DNA of 64,000 nt from Nitrospira defluvii (GTDB taxonomy: Bacteria > Nitrospirota > Nitrospiria > Nitrospirales > Nitrospiraceae), in contig NZ_CAJNBJ010000016.1 in assembly GCF_905220995.1 (NCBI RefSeq), positions 434,001-498,000 on the forward strand, read 5' to 3'. The first letter of the stretch is position 1, and the number at the start of each line of letters is the position of its first letter. Shown piece after piece: positions 1 through 6,969 of the stretch. The notes under the pieces were generated by a model, which saw nothing but the letters and a program-made list of their open reading frames with translations, was not told the origin of the DNA and did no database searches. Position numbers and translations under genes: made by a program.

Positions 1-2
1 TC

Positions 3-467
3 CTCCCGGACATTCCCAAGGCCGCCGGGGAGATCGCCCGCGTGTTGAAACCGGGAGGGTATGTCGCCGCCGCCGTCTGGTCCTCTCCAGACAAGAATCC
101 GTTCATTCGGATTCCCATGGATATCATCAAATCAATTACCCCTCTGCCCCCGCCGGATCCTGAAGCACCGGGAATCTTTCGCCTGGCAAAACCCGGCGAC
201 CTCGCAGGCATGCTGCAGCGGGCTGGACTCACCCCGTTGGATGATGAGGAATTTACCGCCGAGGTCGCCTACGAGTCCGGTGAAGAATTCTTTCGCGGGC
301 TGATGGATATCGCGGCGCCGATTCAAAATCTCTTCGCGCAATTGACGCCGGCACAACAGGTGGAGGCTGAACAGGGGATCATCAAGGCAGTGAACGACTA
401 TCGTGGGCCACAGGGCGTGGCCTTGCCGATCGCCGTGCGAATCGTCAGCGCAAGAAAGCCTCGATAG
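3..467 (+). CDS. Class I SAM-dependent methyltransferase, C-terminal part
   Basis: The gene enters from the left edge of the window, so the SAM-binding glycine loop is missing. The first visible codons continue in frame to a GTG at 42, but the residues before it (LPDIPKAAGEIARVLKPGG) are the usual motif around strand beta-5 of class I methyltransferases, so the GTG is internal. The remainder (about 150 residues) has the character of a UbiE/type 11 methyltransferase. The substrate cannot be told. A GC-rich hairpin follows the stop. Confidence 0.75.
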   Translation, partial: LPDIPKAAGEIARVLKPGGYVAAAVWSSPDKNPFIRIPMDIIKSITPLPPPDPEAPGIFRLAKPGDLAGMLQRAGLTPLDDEEFTAEVAYESGEEFFRGLMDIAAPIQNLFAQLTPAQQVEAEQGIIKAVNDYRGPQGVALPIAVRIVSARKPR

Positions 468-491
468 GCACTACGCCGACTTCCTCCTGCA

Positions 492-518
492 GCCCGCCGC
501 CCAAACAGGACGGCGGGC
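492..518. terminator. GC-rich hairpin between convergent genes
   Basis: GCCCGCCG (492-499) pairs perfectly with CGGCGGGC (511-518) around an 11-base loop. It lies between the stops of two convergent genes, so it could end transcription from both sides. There is no clear T-tract, so intrinsic termination is inferred from position and stem strength only. Confidence 0.45.
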
Positions 519-538
519 CGGGAGCGCCACACAGCCGA

Positions 539-817
539 CTAGTCTTTGGCCTTCTCCTTCAACTCATTCATCTTTCCTTTCGCCCGCTCACCGGCCCCCT
601 TTACCTTGCCCTTGGCGCGTTCGAGTTCTGCTTTCGTGTCGTTCCCCTTGAGCTCCTCATGCAGAGCCTTGGTTTCCCCCTTCATCTCTTCGATTTCACC
701 TTTCACCGCCCCCTTGGCCTTTTCCATCTTGGCCTTCGTTTCGCCGGCTTCGGCCGAGATCATCATGCCAACCGACAGACAGACACCGATCATCGCCACT
801 GTCATGAATGTACGCAT
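539..817 (-). CDS. Small secreted Lys/Glu-rich helical protein
   Basis: A 92-residue protein. The first 24 residues look like a Sec signal peptide ending at Ala-Glu-Ala-Gly. The mature part is almost wholly Lys, Glu, Ala, Gly and Met, with repeated K-A-K-G and K-G-E-I/M units predicted to form one amphipathic helix or coiled coil. The composition resembles CsbD-like or LEA-like stress proteins, but no family is certain. It is convergent with the upstream methyltransferase and divergent from the lipoprotein at 1022, which suggests that it has its own promoter in the 818-1021 gap. A role in the periplasm or envelope is inferred from the signal peptide only. Confidence 0.6.
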   Translation of the reverse strand: MRTFMTVAMIGVCLSVGMMISAEAGETKAKMEKAKGAVKGEIEEMKGETKALHEELKGNDTKAELERAKGKVKGAGERAKGKMNELKEKAKD

Positions 818-1021
818 ACCCGTCCTCCGAGTGTAGGTGAACCGCTTTTCCTACTCTGCGCGTTCCCTGCTTCTCGCCCCACTGGAGAATCCCCTAGTTT
901 TCGGGTGTCGAGTGTCCTATGGGATGACACTAGGGTTACCGCCAGTTGAACGACTGACCGTGCGGCGACACACTCGTGCCGACAGCCTGTGTACCCATCT
1001 CGTCGAGAAAGGAGAGTGGTC

Positions 1022-1456
1022 ATGCGACAGCTCATTCTTCGCAGCCTCTTAGGCTTCGTAATTGTTGCGGCCGGCGGGTGCAGCTATCTGTTCTATCCTC
1101 AGGCCAAGGACTTCACCGAGAAGGCAAAGGGTGGTACGACCATCGAGACCTTGATCAACCTGACCGATATGATGGAAGCAACTGCCAAGGCCGGCCGACA
1201 GGGGAAAGGAAAAGATCAGGCTCTTGATGATCTGCACAACCAGCTCCATGCCTTTGACAACACGATCTGCTGCGTCGACAAGAACAAGCGTGATCTACCG
1301 GCCTATGACTTGCTTGTCACGCACAATAAGGAGCTCTGGGCGATTTTTAAGCGCGCCTGGAAGTTCAAGGATGACCAACCTCAGCGCAGTCAACACATGG
1401 AGCTGTTTGCCACGGAAGTACGGGAGCTCCGGGACTCGCTCCACGCATTGCAATGA
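1022..1456 (+). CDS. Putative lipoprotein, unknown function
   Basis: A protein of 144 residues. The ATG at 1022 is preceded by a GGAGAG ribosome binding site, and it gives a proper N-terminus (MRQLILRS, then a hydrophobic stretch) ending in the lipobox VAAGGC, with lipidation expected at the Cys. The mature part is helical and charged, with a Cys-Cys pair (TICCVDKNKRD) near the middle. No enzyme motif is seen. An upstream in-frame start at 989 would place charged residues before the signal sequence and is less likely. Probably an inner- or outer-membrane-anchored periplasmic protein. Confidence 0.65.
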   Translation: MRQLILRSLLGFVIVAAGGCSYLFYPQAKDFTEKAKGGTTIETLINLTDMMEATAKAGRQGKGKDQALDDLHNQLHAFDNTICCVDKNKRDLPAYDLLVTHNKELWAIFKRAWKFKDDQPQRSQHMELFATEVRELRDSLHALQ

Positions 1457-1607
1457 ATGCCGGAATGTTGCACAGTGCGCCACGGCGGCGGAGTCAGGCT
1501 CGCTGACTCCCCGCCGATGCAACGATTCACGACGCTCCCGCTGGAACGTCAAGCCGCTATGCTTGACCGATCTAGGTTGACGGGGAACCGCGAAAGGTGC
1601 GTGGCGC

Positions 1608-1982
1608 ATGCGTGCCGACAGTTTCAAAGACTTTGTTCTGGATCAGCTCGGCCGAGTCCCTCAACTCATGTGCAAAGCGATGTTCGGCGGCTATGGTCTC
1701 TATCAGCGCGAGACGTTCTTTGGCATCATTCACAAGGGCCGGCTCTACTTGAAAACCAATGGGATGACACAACCGACATATGCCGCGTGCGGCATGCAGC
1801 CGTTTCGCCCGAACGGCAAGCAGCTCCTCAAACACTATTACGAAGTGCCGATCGATATTCTGGAAGATGCCGAACAGTTGAAGGTCTGGGCGCACCGGGC
1901 CATTGCGCCACCGACTGCGCAATTGATGCTTCCGTTTCATAACCCTCCTTCCACACGGGACATGCTCGCTCACGAGTCATGA
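1608..1982 (+). CDS. TfoX/Sxy N-terminal domain protein
   Basis: A stand-alone TfoX N-terminal domain of 124 residues. The diagnostic stretch MFGGYGLYQRETFFGIIHKGRL (given here only as MFGGYGLY, residues about 25-32, then FFGII and LYLKTN) and the C-terminal helix with VWAHRAI fit the family well. In gamma-proteobacteria Sxy/TfoX activates competence genes together with CRP. The short single-domain forms common in other bacteria have no assigned role, so a competence function should not be assumed. Its stop overlaps the ATG of the truncated DUF488 reading frame (ATGA), indicating a former two-gene operon. Confidence 0.75.
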   Translation: MRADSFKDFVLDQLGRVPQLMCKAMFGGYGLYQRETFFGIIHKGRLYLKTNGMTQPTYAACGMQPFRPNGKQLLKHYYEVPIDILEDAEQLKVWAHRAIAPPTAQLMLPFHNPPSTRDMLAHES

Positions 1983-2101
1983 GCCAGCAACTCACCACGC
2001 CTCCTCGACGTCTCTGGACCATTGGGCATTCGACCCGCTCCAACGAAGAGTTTCTCGTGCTCCTCCAATCCCACGATATCCAACGGCTGATTGATATCCG
2101 T
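1979..2101 (+). pseudogene. Truncated DUF488-family protein, N-terminal remnant
   Basis: The first 41 codons encode WTIGHSTRSNEEF and LIDIR, the standard N-terminus of DUF488 proteins (usually 120-180 residues, continuing with an Arg/Pro-rich SRxPQF loop). After LIDIR the family similarity stops abruptly and the frame runs on to 2512 as low-quality, Pro/Arg-rich sequence without the conserved loop, tyrosine or glycine motifs. A real gene (DUF2784) starts inside that run-on in another frame. This is best read as a 5' gene fragment joined to unrelated DNA at about 2101. The start overlaps the tfoX-like stop. Confidence 0.65.
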
Positions 2102-2102
2102 T

Positions 2103-2252
2103 GCGCTTGTCGTACGCGGCTGGGAAGTTTTCCATATCCTGGGAGTTGGCCAGGTTCAGCCACACCAACTGACGACATTCGCGATGGTCCAGGATGGCCG
2201 CCTGATGTATCCAGCGCCAGTCGATCAGAGCCCCACCCTCCGGATGGTGTAA
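2103..2252 (+). pseudogene. Orphan C-terminal gene fragment
   Basis: Immediately after the DUF488 break another forward frame opens and reads as natural protein for 49 codons to a TAA at 2250-2252 (VVRGWEVFHILGVGQV, then TTFAMVQDGRLMYPAP). It has no start codon of its own in a plausible position and no ribosome binding site. It therefore looks like the 3' end of a different gene, fused to the DUF488 5' end by a deletion. I do not recognise the parent family with confidence. Confidence 0.4.
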
Positions 2253-2303
2253 GCATTCTGCCGCTCATTGTGTTCATCGCGAGGTTGCTGCACACTATCG
2301 GCA

Positions 2304-2675
2304 ATGTGGTATCACGTCGGCGCCGACCTGATCCTCTTGCTGCACCTGGGTTTTGTTCTGTTCGTCATCGCGGGCGGGCTGCTGCTGTTGAAATGGCCGC
2401 GCATCGCGTGGGTCCATCTGCCGGCGGCGGTCTGGGGCGCGGTCGTGGAATTCACCGGATGGATCTGTCCGCTGACGCCGCTGGAAAGCCAATTACGCGC
2501 TCTGGCCGGTGAGTCGGCCACGGAGGCCGACTTCATCGGCCGCTACCTTCCCCCCCTGCTCTATCCCGAAACATTGACGCGCGAGATCCAAATGCTGCTG
2601 GGCCTGCTCGTGCTGGGGGTGAACCTGGCCCTGTACTGGTTGGCGTTCTTCAGGCCAGCAGGTAAGAGCCCGTAG
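2304..2675 (+). CDS. DUF2784 membrane protein
   Basis: A 123-residue integral membrane protein of the DUF2784 family. It has a first membrane segment (ILLLHLGFVLFVIAGGLLLL), the conserved WVHLPAAVWGAVVEFTGWICPLTPLE region (seen as VEFTGWICPLTPLE), and a last segment (LLGLLVLGVNLALYWLAF). The ATG at 2304 is chosen because it gives MWYHVGADLILLLH, the usual start; the open frame from 2268 only adds a Cys-rich unrelated stretch. Function is unknown in the family. Its start lies about 50 bases after the orphan fragment, so it may depend on read-through from upstream. Confidence 0.75.
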   Translation: MWYHVGADLILLLHLGFVLFVIAGGLLLLKWPRIAWVHLPAAVWGAVVEFTGWICPLTPLESQLRALAGESATEADFIGRYLPPLLYPETLTREIQMLLGLLVLGVNLALYWLAFFRPAGKSP

Positions 2676-2697
2676 CGATGGATTCGCTATCGGCCCG

Positions 2698-3282
2698 CTA
2701 TCGAATCGGTTCGTTCTTTGATGAGGTCATGATCAGAGCCAGGCAGCCCTGCTCACTCGATGTCACGGGGTGGACGGTGCCCGCCTCCGCGCGATGGTAA
2801 TCCCCGACCTGCAGGAACTCCCCGGCGCAGAGACAACTCCCCTCCAGCACATACAACTCTTCGACCTGCGGGTGACGGTGGCCGATCAGTGTGCCGCCGG
2901 GAGCCAACCTCAATAACATGGTCGTGCGTGCAGCCGCGGGATCGTGAAACAGCACTTTCGTCGACAAGCCCGGTGCCAATTCCTGCCACGCCAGGCCCTT
3001 GCTGCGGACGAAGGTAAAGCCTGCGCCTTCAGCCGGCTCCTGCGGTTCCTGTGCGATGCGGGCCATGAGCCGATCCTTGAGGGAAGCCGGGGGTGCGATG
3101 GCTGGGCCGCTATACGCAAGCTCCTGCACCACATCTTGAAATGCCGCCACCTCTTCGCGTGTGGAGGCCGAGGCCGTCTCCAATGAACGCGCGAACTGAC
3201 GCTGCGCATCGTCTCCCAGGGCCTCCAACGCATAGAGCGCCGCGAGTTCGGCCAAGTCTTGTTCGTGCCGAGGATCGGTCAT
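2698..3282 (-). CDS. ChrR-like cupin anti-sigma factor
   Basis: A 194-residue partner of the ECF sigma factor encoded just upstream; the two overlap by ATGA. The N-terminal 70 residues (LAELAALYALEALGDDAQRQF) match the helical sigma-binding domain of ChrR/RskA-type anti-sigma factors, but the His/Cys zinc ligands of the ZAS type are not seen. The C-terminal part is a ChrR cupin with the metal-binding set GHRHPQVEELYVLEG and a final His in GTVHPV. In the family such proteins hold the sigma factor inactive until singlet oxygen, peroxide or another oxidant is sensed. The start at 3282 is set by the overlap; upstream in-frame residues belong to the sigma gene region. Confidence 0.8.
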   Translation of the reverse strand: MTDPRHEQDLAELAALYALEALGDDAQRQFARSLETASASTREEVAAFQDVVQELAYSGPAIAPPASLKDRLMARIAQEPQEPAEGAGFTFVRSKGLAWQELAPGLSTKVLFHDPAAARTTMLLRLAPGGTLIGHRHPQVEELYVLEGSCLCAGEFLQVGDYHRAEAGTVHPVTSSEQGCLALIMTSSKNEPIR

Positions 3283-3884
3283 GACAACAACCCCTCCCCG
3301 TGAGGCGCCAGCACTTCGCGCAACTTGATCATCCCCAGCCTCATCCGCGTCTTTACCGTCCCCAGCGGCAACTTGAGCTGGTCGGCGATTTCGCTCTGGC
3401 TCAAGCCCCAATAGTAGGCCAGGGCGACCGCCTGACGCTGTTCGACAGAGAGGGTCGCGAGCGCATCCTGCACCAGCCGTTGCCGTTCCAAGCCCGCGCT
3501 GTATTGCTCCGGCGTATCTTCGCGCCCCGGCAACTCGGCCGCTTCATCCAGCGGCACCTGCCTGCCCCGCTCCAGGTAGCTGCTCCGGAATCGATCGATG
3601 GCCCGATGCTTCGCGAGCGTCATGAGCCAACTGCCCGGCGTGCCCCGCTTCGCATCATAGGTCGCGATCCGTCGCCAGACCTGCGTATACACATCCAGCG
3701 TCGTTTCTTCTGCGGCCGCACGATCTCCGAGAATCTTCATCGCCAGGCCAAAGACCTTCGCGCTGCTGGCATCATAGAGCTCCGACAGTGCGGATTGATC
3801 GCCGACGGCAATACGCGCGAGGAGTCCCGCCCATTCCTGCTCGTGAATCGAAGGTGCGTTAGCCACGGTCTGGGTGTCACACAT
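3279..3884 (-). CDS. ECF RNA polymerase sigma factor
   Basis: A 201-residue group 4 sigma factor. Region 2 is visible as LYDASSAKVFGLAMKILGD followed by AAAEETTLDVYTQVWRR, and region 4 as LSVEQRQAVALAYYWGLSQSEIA with the helix-turn-helix and LPLGTVKTRMRLGMIKLRE. There is no long C-terminal extension. The downstream gene is its ChrR-type anti-sigma factor. The ATG at 3884 is preceded by GACGAGG; the longer frame to 4085 runs over a good sigma-70 promoter and is unlikely. It most resembles the SigK/RpoE-ChrR type of oxidative-stress factors. Confidence 0.85.
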   Translation of the reverse strand: MCDTQTVANAPSIHEQEWAGLLARIAVGDQSALSELYDASSAKVFGLAMKILGDRAAAEETTLDVYTQVWRRIATYDAKRGTPGSWLMTLAKHRAIDRFRSSYLERGRQVPLDEAAELPGREDTPEQYSAGLERQRLVQDALATLSVEQRQAVALAYYWGLSQSEIADQLKLPLGTVKTRMRLGMIKLREVLAPHGEGLLS

Positions 3885-3954
3885 GGGTGCCTCGTCACGT
3901 TCTACGAGCCCACCCGTTCGCTTGGATGTCCGGTCTTTGCCCGAATCTGGCGGA

Positions 3955-3983
3955 ACTGTAGCACCGGGACCACCGTGGTGCAA
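3955..3983 (-). promoter_or_regulatory. Sigma-70-type promoter of the sigma/anti-sigma operon
   Basis: On the minus strand TTGCAC (3983-3978) and TACAGT (3960-3955) are separated by 17 bases, about 65 bases upstream of the sigma factor ATG. It is inferred to give basal expression of the sigma and anti-sigma pair. It also argues against the longer sigma reading frame, since that frame would span the promoter. Confidence 0.5.
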
Positions 3984-4006
3984 CGACGCTTTTTTTCGTT
4001 TGTGGG

Positions 4007-4035
4007 AGATCCAATTGCCATCCGCCTTCGTAATC
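4007..4035 (+). promoter_or_regulatory. Possible ECF (RpoE-ChrR type) promoter of the globin gene
   Basis: AGATCC (4007-4012), 18 bases, then TAATC (4031-4035). This is one or two mismatches per element away from the TGATCC-N18-TAAGA form known for the RpoE of the ChrR system. It points at the globin lipoprotein, with an expected 5' leader of about 70 bases. The match is suggestive, not proof. Confidence 0.3.
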
Positions 4036-4112
4036 ACAGACAGACAGAGCGGCCGGTTGATGCGGACAAGACCGCGGCCCGCCACTCAGATTCTTAACCA
4101 GGAGGACACATC

Positions 4113-4589
4113 ATGTCTTATCGCATTGCAGCACTCGCCATGGTTCTCGGCCTTGCGTTGACCGTCTCAGCCTGCAACAGCATGGGTTCGGCACCAGCCG
4201 GCACAGCCGCAACGGAGAAATCTCTCTACGACCGCTTGGGCGGTAAAACCGCTATCACCGCAGTCGTGGATGACTTCGTGGGCCGCGTGGCCGCCGACAA
4301 CCGCATCAACGGCAAGTTTGCGAACGCCAACATTCCCCGCCTCAAATCGATGCTGGTCGATCAGATTTGTCAGGCCTCCGGCGGTCCCTGCACCTACACC
4401 GGCCGTGACATGAAAAGCACCCACGCCGGCATGGGCGTGAGCAGCAGCGACTTCGATGCGCTGGTCGGCGACCTCGTCGCCACGCTGAACAAATTCAAGG
4501 TGCCGGAACGGGAGAAGAACGAGTTGCTGGGCGCGCTCGGCCCGATGAAAGGCGATATCGTCGAGAAGCCGATGGCGTCGATGCGGTAG
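4113..4589 (+). CDS. Lipoprotein-type group 1 truncated haemoglobin
   Basis: A 158-residue protein. Residues 1-21 form a lipoprotein signal ending in LTVSAC, so the globin should be anchored in the periplasmic space instead of being cytoplasmic. From residue 37 the sequence is a group 1 truncated globin: SLYDRLGGKTAITAVVDDFV at the start, the phenylalanine-rich E helix replaced by NIPRLKSMLVDQICQ, and the proximal haem His in STHAGMGV (about residue 102). A strong site AGGAGG precedes the ATG. Known family roles are O2/NO binding and NO detoxification. It faces the ECF sigma gene and a candidate ECF promoter lies in between, so redox or nitrosative-stress control is inferred. Confidence 0.85.
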   Translation: MSYRIAALAMVLGLALTVSACNSMGSAPAGTAATEKSLYDRLGGKTAITAVVDDFVGRVAADNRINGKFANANIPRLKSMLVDQICQASGGPCTYTGRDMKSTHAGMGVSSSDFDALVGDLVATLNKFKVPEREKNELLGALGPMKGDIVEKPMASMR

Positions 4590-4613
4590 CCGCCGCGATT
4601 TCAGCAGGACTAT

Positions 4614-4642
4614 GGCGGGGCGATCTCTACGGTCGCTCCGCC
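4614..4642. terminator. 12-bp hairpin between globin and mrr
   Basis: GGCGGGGCGATC (4614-4625) and GGTCGCTCCGCC (4631-4642) pair over all 12 positions, two of them G-T, around a 5-base loop. It lies between the convergent stops of the globin gene and the mrr pseudogene. The T-rich tail is weak. Confidence 0.55.
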
Positions 4643-4659
4643 GCGTCTATACCGCCGGT

Positions 4660-5568
4660 TTAACCTTCAATGAAGTAGTCACTGTCAATTTTCTTGGTTT
4701 CATACGATGTGACTGGCGTGACCCCAACATTGTGATCAATCATGAGTTGGGATAACTGGTCACCATCGATGAGAACGATCTTTGAATTAATTTTCGCCAC
4801 ATACTCTTCAGCTTCCCGAGTGAAACCGGAGGTCGTGATAAAGATGCCTTTGTTGGCACGGTGCCCTTGCAAAGCCCCTGCAAATTTCTGAATCTCGGGG
4901 CGGCCGATTGGAGCCTGCCAGCGCTTGGCCTGAATCTAGATCACATCGAGGCCCAGTCGGTCTTCATTAATGATTCCGTCAATGCCTTCGTCACCACTGC
5001 GACCGATGGCCCTCCCCGCTTCTTTACGGCTCCCTCCATAGCCCATTTTTACGAGTACATCGATGACCAGACGCTCGAAGAACGCCGGGGAACATTCCTT
5101 TGCGGTCTTCAGCAACTCTGAAGAAAGATCCTCTCGCAGTTTCTGATAGGCACTTTCAGGAAGTTCTCCCGGTGTCTGCAGGCTGTCGGTCTCGACCTGC
5201 TCGGTGGCTTGCCCGGAATTCCGGTGTTTTGTCCGGAATTCAATGAACTCAGGGAACTGATCGAGGAATCTGACGCTAATCTCCTGGGGATTTTTCGATA
5301 GCACGCTTCGGCCTCGTGGCGTGATCCGAAAGTATCCGCGACGGGTAGCTTCCAGCAAAGCCGCCTTATTCATATAGGTCCGAGCCCACCCGACGCGATT
5401 CGCGAACGTGAATTGCGACCCGCTTGGCAAGAGTTCCTTCCTCTCTCCCTCCGTAAGCTCGAACTGCTCAGCCAGTGCCTCAACGGCCTCGCGCAACGTG
5501 TGTTCGTGCCCATCGGAGGCTAGGCGAAGGAGCGGAAGCATAACGGACTGGTAATCAGGAATTGCCAT
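4660..5568 (-). pseudogene. mrr: Mrr-type restriction endonuclease, broken by an in-frame TAG
   Basis: Read through one stop, this is a 302-residue Mrr protein, about the length of E. coli Mrr. The N-terminal winged-helix domain spans residues 1-90 (YQSVMLPLLRLASDGHEHT, then GWARTYMNKAALLE), and the Mrr_cat domain begins near residue 150 (FFERLVIDVLVKMGYGG). The catalytic region reads GDEGIDGII...LGLDVI, then TAG (4936-4938), then IQAKRW in the same frame. The family normally has Tyr or Phe at that codon, so one base change explains it. The stop falls between the catalytic Asp and the Gln-Ala-Lys, so the short product cannot cut DNA. The C-terminal part (to 4660) remains uninterrupted, which indicates a recent lesion or a sequencing error. 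Confidence 0.85.
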
Positions 5569-5992
5569 GTGGGACTTGTTACATGCTACTGGCTAATACG
5601 AGGCCCATTTGTCGCGGAGCCGGATAGATCAGTATTTCCTGCAATGACTGTCGCCCCGTCAATAGGCTGTGGAGGAACGGGCTATGTGTCAGTGCGGGTC
5701 ATGCAATTCAACACCTGCGATCTCTCCAATAAAATTGCACCTTCGACCGTCGGCACCCAGCCAGTACCGCATCGACTTTGGTCTTGTAGCAACAATCAGC
5801 CCTAGTAATCTGCAAGATCCGGATCTCGTTGTGTGCATCGTCACCTAGCGGCAGATGAACAATCCGACCGATTATTGCGTCGTGAACGCCCTTGGCGAGG
5901 CCAGCTCAGACAATCTGCCCTCGTGATCACGATCGGTGCGACAGATCATCGCTGCGCAATACGCGGCCAGCCCTCTTTTGAGGCCCGAACCG
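5569..5992. other. 424-base stretch without a convincing gene
   Basis: The stretch lies between the mrr start and the hepT stop. Open frames here are short, lack ribosome binding sites and do not resemble proteins. It should hold the mrr promoter. The only structure seen is a perfect 12-base palindrome AGATCCGGATCT at 5815-5826. It may be debris from insertion of the defence genes. Confidence 0.4.
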
Positions 5993-6412
5993 TCAGGGAG
6001 CGGAGTGCCACATCGAAATGGCTTTGGCAAACTGCCGGAAATCGTCCAGGTGGCGACTGCAGATCTGATAGACAATATTCCAATCGATGGCCTGATAGCT
6101 GTACACCGCGAGATTCCTGAATCCCACGGCCTTCTTCATGCGGTCCGCCAGGGCAGGACTGATCACCTGAAGCCGATTGAGCGCATCGAAGTGCTCCGCC
6201 ATCGTCGAGGGCGGCGTCATGTCGGTGTCCCCGATGAGATGGGAGGCCACATCGACAGAAAGCTGGACAGCCCGCTGGAGATTGAGCGCGATAATGTCTT
6301 GCAGATCTGCGTTTTGGGCCAGATCCTGAGAAGAAGGCGGCGTCTTCCCGGCAATCCGTTCGACACAGCGTCGAAGCGATTCCAGTTTAGCCGCTACGAG
6401 GTCCCGATCCAT
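5993..6412 (-). CDS. hepT: HepT-like HEPN protein (DUF86), catalytic His replaced
   Basis: A 139-residue HEPN-domain protein of the HepT family, encoded directly after the MntA nucleotidyltransferase with a 19-base overlap. The fold is visible from RAVQLSVDVASHLIG and from the conserved C-terminal block starting VGFRNLAV. In active HepT toxins the RNase motif is R-x4-H-x-Y. Here it reads R-NLAV-Y-S-Y, with TAC in place of the expected CAC. The Tyr that MntA modifies in characterised systems is still present. This protein may thus be a silenced toxin or an alternative form; the remainder of the gene is intact. Confidence 0.8.
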   Translation of the reverse strand: MDRDLVAAKLESLRRCVERIAGKTPPSSQDLAQNADLQDIIALNLQRAVQLSVDVASHLIGDTDMTPPSTMAEHFDALNRLQVISPALADRMKKAVGFRNLAVYSYQAIDWNIVYQICSRHLDDFRQFAKAISMWHSAP

Positions 6413-6837
6413 GCTTGCCTTCGCGTGGCCAAGATTCGTCGATAATACGGCATCACGTCGGCTTCCTCGTAGGCCAGCCGCCGCAGGAGTTCCGCATACT
6501 CCGTGCGGTTCCGACAGAGCATCAATCGACCGGTGGTCAGCACTTGCCGCAGGAGTGGCCCATGCGCTTGGTTAAGGTCGATCAGGTCGATAGGTCGTCC
6601 CAAGGCTGCGGCGAGGTCGTCGATCAGCTCAATGCGGGCATCGACTGTGAGTGGTGGTGCGGTTGCGCTCACGGCGAGGTCCAGGTCACTGTCCGGGCAC
6701 TCTCGTCCGGCGGCAAGAGAGCCGAACAGGATGGCCATGCTCACGGAGGGATGGCGTTCCAAGACCGAGACAATGGCGGCCCGAATCTTGGCATCCGGTT
6801 CATCCTGGCGGTCTGTCTTAGTGCCGAAGGCGCTCAC
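6394..6837 (-). CDS. mntA: MntA-like minimal nucleotidyltransferase antitoxin
   Basis: A 147-residue protein of the minimal nucleotidyltransferase family. The active-site motif G-S-x10-D-x-D is intact (GSLAAGRECPDSDLDLAV, residues about 38-55), and a third acidic residue occurs in RPIDLIDLN. In characterised pairs MntA adds AMP groups to a Tyr of HepT and so neutralises the toxin. It is the first gene of the two-gene operon and overlaps hepT. The ATG at 6837 is the only good start. Confidence 0.85.
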   Translation of the reverse strand: MSAFGTKTDRQDEPDAKIRAAIVSVLERHPSVSMAILFGSLAAGRECPDSDLDLAVSATAPPLTVDARIELIDDLAAALGRPIDLIDLNQAHGPLLRQVLTTGRLMLCRNRTEYAELLRRLAYEEADVMPYYRRILATRRQAWIGTS

Positions 6838-6969
6838 GGTTGTTCAGGTATCACGAAACCCTCAGCGATGCAAGGGAAGGCCGACCGAGTGACCCCGGTT
6901 GGCCGAAGTCCTACAAAATATGTTACATAGAGTTCGTTCCATATCATCCTAGGGAGACATGAGAGGGGT

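Noticed and set aside
2103-2252. Identity of the orphan fragment as an Slp-type lipoprotein end
   Set aside because: The resemblance was only a feeling from RGWEVFH and VQDGRL; no motif confirms it, so no name is given.
5815-5826. Perfect palindrome AGATCCGGATCT
   Set aside because: A single 12-base palindrome without a second half-site or a nearby regulator is not enough to call an operator.
6910-6955. ArsR operator candidate (ATATG...CATAT) upstream of arsM
   Set aside because: The inverted halves are 17 bases apart and AT-rich by chance is likely; no firm match to a known ArsR site. A gel-shift or footprint would be needed.
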